Positions 44,447-56,209 of a DNA stretch of 64,000 bases are shown here, one piece after another. This stretch comes from Tipula vernalis (Eukaryota; Arthropoda; Insecta; Diptera; Tipulidae). Position 1 is the stretch's first letter. Every line of letters begins with the position of its first letter. The stretch spans positions 354,125,034 through 354,189,033 of the forward strand of contig OY282558.1 in NCBI GenBank assembly GCA_958295665.1, given 5' to 3'. Below the pieces are notes generated by a model that did not search any database, had not been told where the DNA came from, and was given only the letters and a program-made list of their open reading frames with translations. The translations under genes were made by a program, and so were the position numbers.

Positions 44447-45646
44447 TTGGGTGTATGCTTTAAAAACCGGAATTTGATACCAGATGTCATTACTTTTTTA
44501 TGCGTTGTAGTACATCATGGACATATATGTCATTTGAAAGCCTTATTCAATACCTGTCAAAATCAGCTAAAAGTTTTTGTTTTGATTGTGCACATCCAAC
44601 CGATTTCAACGATGGAAAATTTATCAAATTTGCGAAAAAAAACAGCATTTGCGGGAAGTTTTGTTGAGTCACTTTTTCGCAAACAAAACTGCAGCTGAAA
44701 GTCATCGTTTGCTCGTGGATTTGTATGGTGAGCATTCTCTGGCAAAAACACAGTGCTTTGAGTGGTTTAGTCGCTTCAAAAGTGGTGATTTTGACATCAA
44801 GGACAAAGAGCGTCCTGGTCAGCCGAAAAAGTTTGAGGAAAAAGAATTGGAGGCATTTCTCGATCAAGATTCATGTCAAACGCAAGAAGAACTTGCAGAA
44901 TCATTGGGAGTTGATCAAGCAACAATTTCCAGACGTTTGAAAGCCTTGGGATTCATCCAAAAGATGGGAAATTGGGTGCCATACGAGTTGAAGCCAAGAG
45001 ACGTGGAAAGACGATTTTGCATGTCCGAAATGCTGCTCGAGCGCCACAAAAAGAAGTCGTTTTTGCATCTTATTGTCACTGGCGATGATAAATGGATCCA
45101 TTACATGCTGTGCATTTGGTGGGACCAGCTAGGTGTGATCCACTATGAGCTGTTGCCAAGTGGCCAAACCATCAATGCCCAACTCTATCGTCAACAATTG
45201 ATCCGATTGAAGTAGAAAATCCAGGCAGAGCGGCCAACGTATGCGACCAGACATGAGTCAATTATTTTCCACCACGATAACGCTCGGCCACATATTGCGG
45301 CACCGGTCAAAAATTACCTGGAGAATAAGGGATGGGAAATTCTGCCTCACCCACCTTATAGCCCAGACCTTGCTCCTTCCGACTACCACCTATTTCGATC
45401 CATGCAGAATGCCCTATCAGGAATACACTTCACTTCAGTTCAAGGTATCAAAAATTGGCTCGATTCGTTTGTGGTCGCCAAGCCGGCGCGCAGTTTTTCT
45501 GGGATGGAATCCATAAATTGTCAGAAACATGGGAAAAAGTAGTGGGTAGCGATGGGCAATACTTTGAATAAAAAATCTTGTAACATTTTTCCATATTAAA
45601 GGCTCAAATTTCATAAAAAATTCCGGTTATTAATGCATGCACCCAA
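44447..45646 (+). mobile_element. Mariner element with 29-bp TIRs and TA target
   Basis: The left end TTGGGTGTATGCTTTAAAAA and the reverse complement of the right end TTGGGTGCATGCATTAATAA match with three differences over 29 bases (both lead into ACCGGAATTT). TA duplications flank it at 44445-44446 and 45647-45648. Its 1200-bp length and single transposase gene fit the mariner family. It splits segments 3 and 4 of the old non-LTR element. Confidence 0.9.
44586..45571 (+). pseudogene. Mariner DD34D transposase, disabled
   Basis: 44586-45215 encodes QHLREVLLSHFFANKTAAES, ECFSRFKSG-type HTH (QCFEWFSRFKSGDFDIKDKE), SLGVDQATISRRLKALG and VTGDDKWIHY with the first catalytic Asp. About 35 residues normally found between that block and MLCIWWDQ are missing. 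An in-frame TAG lies at 45213. The same frame then gives IIFHHDNARPHIAAPVKNYL (second Asp) and PHPPYSPDLAPSDYHLFRSM (third Asp). A one-base shift near 45495 moves the last part, ending GSDGQYFE at 45568, into another frame. All three Asp are present, but the deletion, stop and shift make it inactive. Confidence 0.9.
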
Positions 45647-45648
45647 TA

Positions 45649-45928
45649 AAATATTCAATAGCCTGCCGGATGAATTAAAAAACTCACTTAAATTAAATAC
45701 ATTCAAGTCAGCTTTAAAATCATTTTCATTTGAAGCCTCAGCTGTGGCTGATTTGTTGCATTTCCAAGTGTAGTAAGTAACTTGAAAACTTTTGTTAGTA
45801 TTGATGTAAATGTTGTAAATATTCATGTAACAACTTTTTCAATCGCCACTGGACCTTTGGATTCACATATTGAATAAAAATAAATATTTATAAATAAATA
45901 AAATAAAATAAATAAATAAATAAATTTT
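45649..45928 (+). pseudogene. Old non-LTR element, segment 4 and 3' tail
   Basis: The sequence after the mariner element reads IFNSLPDELKNSLKLNTFKS, then ALKSFSFEAS, the usual C-terminal end of this ORF2 family. A stop near 45771 is followed by a short UTR and an (aata)n tail (45888-45927). This closes the old element that began at or before 38239. Confidence 0.78.
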
Positions 45929-45929
45929 A

Positions 45930-48575
45930 GGATTTGCCGTAAATACAAATTTATGGTTTGGAAACAGGCGTGAGGTGGCCGTCTTAAACAAACAGAAAGA
46001 ATAAATTGAGATATTTTCTTGTGAAATAAAATTTAAATTATTTCAAAGCCGGCTACCAAAGTCATATAGGTAAAAGACAAATTAGGAAACTTCCTTACAA
46101 CCAAAGGCCCACAACACGAGGTAGAAATTATTCTATTAAATATCATCCCCTCTTCCAATATAATTATGTCACAAAAGAAATGATCTTCCCCCCCCCCCCC
46201 CCTCCCCCGACCAATAGAAGCCAAACCACCATATATGTAGTTATATCTGATTAATACAGTTGATTTCGCTTCAAGCGGGGATTTTCGGTTCACAAATTTA
46301 TTGGGTTCCGGAGGGTTTAGAAAAATGAAAAAAATCTTCTGGTCGTGGTTACGAGGAGCCTTATGTCGGTATAGCATTGAGTTATATTAGCTATATGGCT
46401 CAAAATAAGGCAAAATTTCGAGCTACTAACTATCATTTTGTTTCTAAATCTATAATTAATATTTTGAGTGAAATTTAAAATTTTTTCGTTATTTTCACAT
46501 CGCCTTCAATAATCCTAAAGTTTTCGTGCAAATCAAGTGTAGAGGTAAAAGTTTATGTAAAAGAAAATTTCTTGACAACTGATTTGATTGCAAGCAATTC
46601 GTAACGTATGGTCTAATTGAAAACTAATAATAAGTATTTTAATTATTAGCCATTACAAATCGTTTGATTCGATTCGTCCAGTATAACTAATATACATAAA
46701 TAATATAAGAGGTCACATACCGATCAGGTTACAAAATAAACCGATCAAAGAAAACACATAAAAGAAAATAATCTGCAATATACAATACGTGAGTAACGTG
46801 TTATAGGGATTAAATCTATATGGAATGCTATATGGAATGCGGAGTATCTACACAAAAAGATTGCGGCAATGTCTTTTAATGGTTTATAAAATGTGTTAAA
46901 AACCATCTATTTATTAGGTGCTTTATTATCGTATAATAAAAATTATAAAACTCTTTTTGATTTTTAAAATCGCGCGCTCTTATCATTTAGCAGTTTGATA
47001 TTTTACCGATATTCAATTCTTAAGCAGGATATTAATTAGTTCAACTTTTATCTTTTCATAATATGATGTCACACTAATAATATTAATTGATTAGAAAAGC
47101 TTATTAGGAATTAGATTTTTGTTTTTAATACACATTCCAAGTTATTATTTAAGTGGGGTTTACTAAATATTGTGGCGGAATTTTATGTCGCACGAAGAAA
47201 TTATACTTTCTAAAGACATAATTATGTATAAATTTATGTTCATTTATGTATATCTAATATCTAAACAACAGCATACATAAAAAATCAACTTCATAGACAT
47301 TCAAATATAAACTCAGTCAAGGTTTTTGATTTGATTTTTTTATTTTTTTTTATTATTATTAAAAAAGCTTAGAAAGTTAAATCATTTTCAAGGTAAGTTC
47401 TCATGTATACATCATTTAGGATGCGTCCATTTGACATACAATTAAGGTTAACTAGAATTATGTACGTTGCATATGCACGAGTGCATATACGCTCGAGAAT
47501 TGAAACATTTAATTTTTTATGAACTAATTTATGTAAAATCGAATTGCTCGCCGTCTCAATCGCGTTCCACACGTCATTTATCAAGATCTAAGCATTAATT
47601 ATTAAAATATTAATCATAAACCTGAAGGTGAATACAGAAAGCTTGATTTTATTTTTCGATTTGGTTTGTAAGACGTAAAAGATGTATATAAAAAATTAGA
47701 TATTAGAGAGGTGGTAAATCTTAATCTTTCTTTATGACATTTCTATATACATATGTATGTACATATATGTATATAAATCGTTAAATTTGATTCAATAAAA
47801 TCATATAATTTAATTTATGTCACGATTTGTCTAATTTTATTAAATGTTGTTGTTTAAACAAAAGATGAGTGAGTGGTGAACGGACATTCGCCCATTTACA
47901 AATCAATTAATTCTTTAATATCGCGAGCTCGCGCGCGCATTTACCTAATAATGTAAGGCGTTAATATATTCATGTATATAAAAGTTTATTGAAAAATAGA
48001 TAAAATCAATTAATTTATAAATTTGATTCGCAATTAAATGTTACATTAAAATAAAAATAATAAAACAGATCCAAGGTAAATTGTAGATATATTCTAGATT
48101 TTAATTTTTTTTTTCTATTTCTTTCGTTCTCAATTAAGAATATTATTGTATCTTACCACGAAACTATTTGATATTTATGATTATAAGAAACGATTCGAAT
48201 ACAGTTGGTAATATAATTAGAGATTTAATTAAGGCCAAACGAAATTATTCTCAGAAGTGCACATGTATTATAGTGTGGATTAATCAAATCTTTGAGAAAC
48301 TGCCCTCTTTTTTACTGTAAGATTCAATTATTTGTTGGATCTTAGTTTAAGTTACCCACGTTAATTTAATATATATTTAATTATATTTTCAAAATAGAAT
48401 TATATTGCAATAACATTTATAACTGAATGTTTAATTCACTCGATATTAGCAGTACACCGACCCCAAAAAATAATCAATCCACATGGGTAACCCTGCAGCA
48501 CACCCAATAGATACACTAATATCAATATGATATTCAGTTTTTCTAAAATTTTTAATATTCGAATTCCTATAATAA
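45930..48575. other. AT-rich DNA with a C15 homopolymer
   Basis: Contains a run of 15 C at 46188-46202, an alternating 'gagctcgcgcgcgc' stretch near 47925 and several TATA-rich patches. Short frames (46033-46377, 47369-47584, both minus) show no family motif. I see no supported gene. Confidence 0.45.
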
Positions 48576-48578
48576 AAA

Positions 48579-49030
48579 TTGAGGTGTGGCCAACACACGA
48601 CTTCCTTTTACGAACAGAGAATTTTGAGAAATTTTATTTTTTTCTTAATTTTTTATTTTTATTTGTTTTTAATTTTTGGAAACAATTTGTATTAAATAGT
48701 TTTTTGTAAACCTTATACTTTTTAAGATATTTGCAAAACAAATTTTCTGGACCAAGGGAGTGGTCACTTCAGGTTAGCCGATTTTGAGTGAAATTCACTG
48801 AAACCTCCCAATTTAACAAAAAAGCTTAAATCTGAAGTTTCAATTCAATTGATTAAACCATATGGGCTGTAGAAAGGACACAGACAGACTGACAGACTGA
48901 CAGACAGACACCATTTCGAAACCCACTTTTTCGAACTCAGGGGACCACAAAACAAATAAATCTTTAAAAATCTCAAGGTCCAAAATTTTCATGATTACTA
49001 TACTTTATTTTACTAGAGTAAAAGAAAGTA
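48579..49030. mobile_element. (CAGACTGA)n repeat element, copy B
   Basis: About 450 bp, with the same left end (ttgaggtgtggccaacacac), central block and 3' hairpin (TTTTACTAGAGTAAAA) as copy A in the gypsy element, but with only two octamer units (48892-48907) and several substitutions. The satellite array begins at its 3' end. Confidence 0.75.
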
Positions 49031-51595
49031 AAAAACCCTAATCCATACGAATCGTTCGTTTAGTAAAAGTTATGCAAAATTATTTTTTGGAAATCGCACT
49101 CAACTTCCAAGGGCCAATATCGGCCATTGCCAACAATGATGACAAAGGTTTCGCTAGCACATGGAATAGGTTTCTTAAATACCTAGTTAGAAAACCTTAA
49201 TCCATACGGATCGTTCGTTTAGTAAAAGTTCTGCAAAATTATTTTTTGGAAATCGCACTCAACTCCCAAGGGCCAATATCGGCAATTGCCAACAATGATG
49301 ACAAAGGTTTCGCTAGCACATGGAATAGGTTTCTTAATTACCTAGTTAGAAAACCTTAATCCATACGGATCGTTCGTTTAGTAAAAGTTCTGCAAAATTA
49401 TTTTTTGGAAATCGCACTCAACACCCAAGGGCCAATATCGGCCATTGCCAACAATGATGACAAAGGTTTCGCTAGCACATGGAATAGGTTTCTTAATTAC
49501 CTAGTTAGAAAACCTTAATCCATACGGATCGTTCGTTTAGTAAAAGTTCTGCAAAATTATTTTTTGGAAATCGCACTCAACACCCAAGGGCCAATATCGG
49601 CCATTGCCAACAATGATGACAAAGGTTTCGCTAGCACATCGAATAGGTTTCTTAATTACCTAGTTAGAAAACCTTAATCCATACGGATCGTTTGTTTAGT
49701 AAAAGTTCAGCAAAATTATTTTTTGGAAATCGCACTCAACTCCCAAGGGCCAATATCGGCCATTGCCAACAATGATGACAAAGGTTTCGCTAGCACATGG
49801 AATAGGTTTCTTAATTACCTAGTTAGAAAACCTTAATCCATACGGATCGTTCGTTTAGTAAAAGTTCTGCAAAATTATTTTTTGGAAATCGCACTCAACA
49901 CCCAAGGGCCAATATCGGCCATAGCCAACAATGATGACAAAGGTTTCGCTAGCACATGGAATAGGTTTCTTAATTACTTAGTTAGAAAACCTTAATCCAT
50001 ATGGATCGTTCGTTTAGTAAAAGTTCTGCAAAATTATTTTTTGGAAATCGCACTCAACTCCCAAGGGCCAATATCGGCCATTGCCAACAATGATGACAAA
50101 GGTTTCGCTAGCACATGGAATAGGTCCCTTAATTACCTAGTTAAAAACCCTAATCCATACGAATCGGTCGTTTAATAAAAGTTCTACGAAATTATTTTTT
50201 GGAAATCGCACTCAACAATGATGATAATGGGAGTAGCCTCTGACTTTCGAGTCAAGCGGATATTTTTCCTAATTTTTCTTAAAAAACAATTTCGTTTTTT
50301 TTTACGAATTTAAATGTGTATAATCTAAAATTTGTACGCGAATTGTGCCGTATGAGTGTATTCCTACATTAATAAATAAAATATGATGCCATAGGGAGAT
50401 CTCTTTCGAATGGAAGTTGACTGTTGTTCGAAAAATTGTGCCACTATGATGTGATCTAAGCTGGATTATACAATAGGCATTGTATTATTATACTGTTGAC
50501 CTTATTGTATATATTGACATCCTATATTATAAATGAGCTCAGGCTCAAAATGGGTTGTCCGAAAAAATTTAGAAGTTAACAAATAATAAATAAAGATTTT
50601 GCTAGCACATGGAATAGGTTTCTTAATTACTTAGTTAGAAAACCTTAATCCATACGGATCGTTCGTTTAGTAAAAGTTCTGCAAAATTATTTTTTGGAAA
50701 TCGCACTCAACTCCCAAGGGCCAATATCGGCAATTGCCAACAATGATGACAAAGGTTTCGCTAGCACATGGAATAGGTTTCTTAATTACCTAGTTAGAAA
50801 ACCCTAATCCATACGAATCGTTCGTTTAGTAGAAATTCTACGAAATTATTTTTTGGAAATCGCACTCAACAATGATGATAATGGGAGTAGCCTCTGACTT
50901 TCGAGTCAAGCGGATGTTTTTCCTAATTTTTCTTAAAAAACAATTTCGTTTTTTTTTACGAATTTAAATGTGTATAATCTAAAATTTGTACGCGAATTGT
51001 GCCGTATGAGTGTATTCCTACATTAATAAATAAAATATGATGCCATAGGGAGATCTCTTTCGAATGGAAGTTGACTGTTGTTCGAAAAATTGTGCCACTA
51101 TGATGTGATCTAAGCTGGATTATACAATAGGCATTGTATTATTATACTGTTGACCTTATTGTATATATTGACATCCTATATTATAAATGAGCTCAGGCTC
51201 AAAATGGGTTGTCCGAAAAAATTTAGAAGTTAACAAATAATAAATAAAGATTTTGCTAGCACATGGAATAGGTCACTTAACTACCTAGTTAAAAAACCCT
51301 AATCCATACGGATCGTTCGTTTAGTAAAAGTTCTGCAAAATTATTTTTTGGAAATCGCACTCAACTCCCAAGGGCCAATATCGGCAATTGCCACAATGAT
51401 GACAAAGGTTTCGCTAGCACATGGAATAGGTTTCTTAATTACCTAGTTAGAAAACCCTAATCCATACGAATCGTTCGTTTAGTAGAAATTCTACGAAATT
51501 ATTTTTTGGAAATCGCACTCAACAATGATGATAAAGGTTTCGCTAGCACATGGAATAGGTCCCTTAATTACCTAGTTAAAAAACTCTAATCCAAT
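49031..51595. repeat. 159-bp satellite array with 654-bp higher-order repeat
   Basis: The monomer contains 'aaccttaatccatacggatc', 'ttttttggaaatcgcactca', 'gggccaatatcggccattgc' and 'caaaggtttcgctagcacat'. The landmark 'atggaatagg' recurs every 159 bases (49161, 49320, 49479, 49638 and on). The array holds about seven near-identical monomers to 50217. After that, a non-satellite ~380-bp block (50218-50600) plus 1.7 monomers is repeated once (block at 50872-51254), giving a 654-base period. I see one difference between the two ~380-bp blocks. No coding sense. Confidence 0.93.
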
Positions 51596-52112
51596 TTTTT
51601 ATTTTTTATTTTTATTTGTTTTTAATTTTTGGAAACATTTTGTATTAAGTAGTTTTATGTAAACCTTATACTTTTTAAGATATTTGCAAAACAAATTTTC
51701 TGGACCAAGGGAGTGGCCACTTCCGGTTAGCCGATTTGGAGTAAAATTCACTGGGACCTCCCAATTTATCAAAAAAGCATAAATCTGAAGTTTCAGTTCG
51801 ATTGATTAAACCATATGGGCTGTAGAGTGGACACAGACAGACTGACAGACTGACAGACTGACAGACTGACAGACTGACAGACTGACAGACTGACAGACTG
51901 ACAGACTGACAGACTGACAGACTGACAGACTGACAGACTGACAGACTGACAGACTGACAGACTGACAGACTGACAGACAGACAGACAGACACCATTTCGA
52001 AACCCACTTTTTCGGACTCAGGGAACCTCAAAACAAATAAATCTCTAAAAATCTCAAGGTCCAAAATTTTCATGATTACTATACTTTATTTTACTAGAGT
52101 AAAAGAAAGTAA
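51596..52112. mobile_element. (CAGACTGA)n repeat element, copy C (left-truncated)
   Basis: It lacks the first ~60 bases of copies A and B and begins in the T-rich tract. It has about 17 octamer units (51836-51975) and ends with the same 3' hairpin (TTTTACTAGAGTAAAA). It closes the satellite array on the right. Its open frame on the minus strand is a product of the octamer repeat. Confidence 0.75.
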
Positions 52113-52114
52113 AA

Positions 52115-52855
52115 AAGTGAGCAAAAACCTTAGACTCCGATACTTATAAATGGATATTAATGAAACCTTTTCCACCTGAGAACGCTTGCCTTAATAATTA
52201 ACATTAAGCAAGAAACTCGGTAAACAGGGGTTTTTTGGGTCGCTGGTTCTGATTCTAAAGTCATCAAAATTAAATCTAAAATGGCAGACCCAATATGGCT
52301 GCTTTAAAGTAAAACATAGCTGGTTTAATAAAATTTTGAGGTTAATTTCATTCAAATATGATGCTTGACAATAAGTTCGAAACGGCGATTCCAAAAACTC
52401 CTGCCTATAAAGTTCGAAGGAAAAATTCAATTTAGATTAGGCTATATGGCCGCTAAAAATCTTTAAATGTGCGTATTTTTGGAAGTACACATTTTAATAT
52501 TTTACACCATACTTTGTAAACGGGTTTTTTGAAACATGGATAAATGGTCAAAATTTGTTTAATTCTTAATGCCGGCTGTACAATCGTGGCTGCTATAAAA
52601 TACTAAAAAAAATACAGTCGAACTGGAATTAACCTCAAGGAACCAAAAATTTTGTTCGCTATAAGGAAAAACTATTTGAATCAAGAGTTCGCTAATCAAG
52701 ATCTTAAAATCAGAAGTTTTTCATCCAAAATTTTTTTTTATGCATTTTTTCCATATTTTGTAACAACCCTGGCGGTTTGTCGTTCCGGGTGGGCGTACAG
52801 CAAGGCTAAAATCAGGCGAGTGAGGCAAAGTGGAAGCACTATGGAATACAGGGTG
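52115..52855. other. Spacer with possible repeat remnants
   Basis: Near 52615-52700 the wording 'ggaattaacctcaaggaacc' with 'ttcgctataaggaaaaac' resembles the terminal region of pogo/Tigger-type elements, but no partner end is seen. The minus-strand frame 52191-52430 has no known domain. Nothing is firmly supported. Confidence 0.35.
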
Positions 52856-52859
52856 TGAT

Positions 52860-53135
52860 GAAATACTAGATACTTTTGTCAGAATGAGTCTGATAGGACG
52901 GATTCCATATCACTGAGGTATATTTTAGTACTGATCTAACATAAGTAACGCAAAGGGATCTTAAACTAAACGGGTTACAAATTGCCCTCCCGTTACGCTT
53001 GATGAAACTCAATAAAGAGTACCCTTTACCTACTATATAATCAATATGCTTGTTGAAAGACAGGTTAGACGAAAAAAAAACTCCTACGTCACAAATATCA
53101 GAGACTCTACTGATCTGTGTATCTAATACCATAAT
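52860..53135 (-). pseudogene. Jockey-group RT C-terminal fragment (-)
   Basis: An 89-codon minus-strand frame reads ISRVSDICDVGVFFSSNLSF, NKHIDYIVGKGYSLLSFIKR and YTSVIWNPSYQTHSDK. It matches, block for block, the region after YADD in the 769-codon frame at 34-36 kb (DLGITFTSNLSFHKHVEGCI ... GVVIWNPFYINYSDRIER). It belongs to the same strand as the RT piece at 55160-55850, from which it is separated by plus-strand sequence of a related element. Confidence 0.8.
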
Positions 53136-53329
53136 CTAATACATACATCTAATACATTGTCAATTAATATATAAGTTTATAGTGTAAATTTGGAAGAAAA
53201 CCATTCATACTTTGTTTTGGAATACTACTATCAAACCATACTACTATCAAGAATCTCCAGTTTTATCTGAAACGTGATTTTCCAAAACGTGATTCATCAT
53301 CGGTGTAGACTGTTTTAGCTGCGCAAAAC

Positions 53330-53640
53330 CACTAACTAGCCAAAAAGCCGTGTCGTCCTTTATTGGAAAATGCAAACAAGCATTCCACTCTGGTTGTGTC
53401 GGCTGGAATTTTTAACAATGGGCCAAATTGTTCAAAGAATGCCCTTATGCGAAATTCGTTTGCAACAGCTGCCAATTAATCGAAGATGATTCGCTTAACC
53501 AGGAGATTCACGATATTAAGGTGAAGTGCGAAGAGTTACTCAACTTGGTCACCAACGGTAAGGTTATAATGGATACCAAATTGGACAAATTGAACTGGGA
53601 TTGCATACAGCACTTGTGCTTATAGAAAGAAGTATTTGTA
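53330..53640 (+). pseudogene. Non-LTR ORF1 fragment with PHD-like finger and coiled coil
   Basis: Plus strand: IGKCKQAFHSGCVGWNF near 53365, then LFKECPYAKFVCNSC at 53430-53470, has the Cys/His spacing of a PHD-type zinc finger (C-x2-C-like start, F-H-x2-C, then C-x2-C). It is followed by EDDSLNQEIHDIKVKCEELL, a likely coiled coil, and a stop at 53623. PHD-like fingers at the start of ORF1 occur in some CR1-like elements. The first Cys pair is poorly preserved and one stop lies inside. ORF2 pieces of the same strand follow from 54115. Confidence 0.5.
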
Positions 53641-53939
53641 TGTTTCCTGTTTTAATCCATCCATACATATAAAAGCAGCGCTTTTAAACCATCAAACGGG
53701 GTCCTGCTTCTCACTTTCGCCTAAAGACCGGAATCCAGGCAGAACTAACGTTTATGTCTATTAAGATTGTAGTCACCGAAAACTTGCACGGTACCTTAAA
53801 AAATCATGATTTTTGGCTACCTAAGGTTATAGTTCGCGGTTTTCAAGAAAGATGCCGTTCAAAAACGAGGAAGTAGCTCGCAGCGAAGTATCAATTTAAC
53901 TTCAATCAATACATTAATTTCCAATATTTTAAATACTAA

Positions 53940-55160
53940 TTTGAATACTAATCCTAACATTCTAAATTCATTTATATCTAATTCTAGCAGTATCATCAAT
54001 GGATTTAACAATTTCATCAATAGTTTATCATTTTTTTTATTTTATTTGTAGTGGCATGCGATCAAAATGAAAAAATTTCTATCTTGGAATTATAGAATCT
54101 AATTACGACGTAATAATTCTGACCGAAACATGGCTTTCAGTTGATTTTAATGATGCGGAGTTTTTCCCTTCGGACTTTGGCGTTTTCCATCGCGATCGGT
54201 ATAACTTTAGTACAAAACATAAAGGTGATGGTGTGCTTATTGCAGTACGGAAAAATTATTCTTGTGAACTTTTATCTTCCGACTCATTCATGGAGTTCAT
54301 TGTTGTTAAGCTCAAACTAGGTACATTTTACATAATAATTAGAACTGAGAATTATACTGAATTTGTCATTGCTGCTACTAACGCTCATGGCTCATGGCTT
54401 TCTACACTAATAATAGATCTTTTAAACTAGGATCATGCGACGACTTTGCCAGATCTTCGAGTGTTTATCATACCCACATTTCAATACAGTTTTTCTACAA
54501 AGTTTATAATAATTTGAACTTTACTAAAATTTGTACTGTATTTGATTGCTCGTGCACCGATCACAGCTCGAAATGATTTTTTAGCTGAAGTGCATTGGGC
54601 TGAAACTCTATCAAATATTGATAACAACAGTTCATTAGACACCTTCAATCAATTGTTGAAGGTTGCTATTGAAAAATGTGTTCCTAAAAAAATATTCGCA
54701 TTCAAACGATCATTAAAAAGTCTCATACCTCGAACGACCCATGGTTTACTATAGAACTTAAACAATTTTCAAAATTACCTGCGTAATAAATGTCACAGGA
54801 AATATAAGCGTAAAGGATTGGCCCATGACCATACCCAGTTTAAGTCTCTGCGCAAACAGTTTTGCTATCTCAACCGTTTCCTGTATAACAATTATTTAAT
54901 TGACATTGAAGACTATTTGTGACGTAATCCGAAGAATTTAAAAATGGCTTCCCATCATTTTTAGAATTGCATGGTCAAAAATCAGATAATCCAAAGACAA
55001 TCTGCGATTTCTTCGCTGAATACTTTAGCAGTGTTTTTGTTAAGGATAGCTCACACACTCACATATTATCTGACTCCAATAATTTAAAAATTGTTTTTTC
55101 AGAACTTGACGTGATGAAGGCTTTGATGAACATGGACGTTTCACAGGGTCTTGGATCAGA
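53940..55160 (+). pseudogene. Jockey-group endonuclease and linker relic (+)
   Basis: Plus strand: VIILTETWLSVDFNDAEFFP near 54113 and GDGVLIAVRKNYSCELL near 54224 are APE-type endonuclease blocks. GSCDDFARSSSVYHTHISIQ near 54434 matches the endonuclease end of the relatives at 34 and 39 kb. KRSLKSLIPRTTHGLL and FKSLRKQFCYLNRFLYNNYL-like sequence form the linker, and DNPKTICDFFAEYFSSVFVK with ALMNMDVSQGLG lead up to RT. The GDFN segment is deleted. At about 55160 the sense switches to the minus strand. Confidence 0.72.
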
Positions 55161-55850
55161 AATAAAATCGGAGCCAAGGTCATACCATTTCTGAATTAGA
55201 AGTTTGTGATCCAACTTATCGAAAGCTTTCGAGAAGTCTATATAAATAACATCGATTTGCCCAAGCATTCCAATAATGCTAAATGCATCATTTGCGAACA
55301 CCATATGTATAAAACCATGATGACGCGAACTTATTCTATGTATTATGTAGAATTCTATTCTAAACTTAACTAAAGATTCGAAAAGCTTAGAAAGCGCAGA
55401 GAGAATTGAATTGCCTCTATTATACTTAATATCACCCCTTCGACCAGATTTAAAAATGGGAACAACAAAATAATTTAGTAAATAAATATACAGCGGTTCC
55501 CACAAAGAAAGGGCACATTTATTCAAGATCGAAGTTGTCACATCGTATAGACCATCTGTTTGACAAAATTTTATAAAATTCAGAATCGCCGGGCGAAACA
55601 CTGAGCCTATCAAATAACAAATACCAATCAACATTGTGAAAAACTTGCTTAATGAAGGAACAACTTTAGCCCTAAAATTATAGTTGTTAACAAAATTCCC
55701 TAAATCACAATCAAGAAAATAAAATTGAATTAGAAGTGGTGTGTGGTCCATAAGGCTTCTGCGTTAATAAATTCTACCGATGAAAAAAGAAGGTCCAAAA
55801 TGCGACCATAGCTATTGTTTACTGCATTGAATTGAGGAGTTCAATATTCG
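55160..55850 (-). pseudogene. Jockey-group EN-end and RT fragment (-)
   Basis: On the minus strand, from 55850: NNSYGRILDLLFSSVEF and MDHTPLLIQF (end of endonuclease), FCQTDGLYDVTTSILNKCAL, LNYFVVPIFKSGRRGDIKYN, SILSALSKLFESLVKF and VIYIDFSKAFDKLDHKLLIQ (RT block A). The sequence then ends at KWYDLGSDFI, where it meets the plus-strand piece. The linker between endonuclease and RT is mostly deleted. It shares strand and family with 52860-53135. Confidence 0.8.
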
Positions 55851-56209
55851 CAAAACTATATAACACCTATAGTAAAAAGTGATATCAACAAGAACCCATA
55901 AAACATTCCTCTATCTAGCACCAAGAATTGAGACCATCTATCTAGCACCGAGAATTGACCAAGATTTGAACTCGGTAGACACTACACAATCGACGTCATT
56001 TTGGCATTCACAACACACAAATTTAGCATACAGGCATTCTTAAAAGTTTTCGCCCATGACTCCATTTTATAATCAATACTATTGGAAGTTGGCTTTTTAT
56101 AAATTAATAAAAGCTTTTAATTAATATCAAGTTTAACATGCAAACAAGCTGTCTTTTTATTATTAATTGAATGTCTAATTTAATATTTAATTAGCACCAC
56201 AAAATATTT

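Noticed and set aside
46188..46206. C15 homopolymer as a regulatory or quadruplex site
   Set aside because: A single homopolymer run without further structure; possibly also a sequencing-length artefact.
47920..47942. Alternating GCGCGC stretch as Z-DNA or origin element
   Set aside because: Too short and isolated to support a function.
49031..51595. Possible CRISPR-like array (regular repeats)
   Set aside because: The 159-bp monomers are contiguous with no unique spacers; this is a eukaryotic satellite.
52615..52710. pogo/Tigger-type terminal inverted repeat
   Set aside because: Only one end-like sequence is seen, with no partner or transposase.
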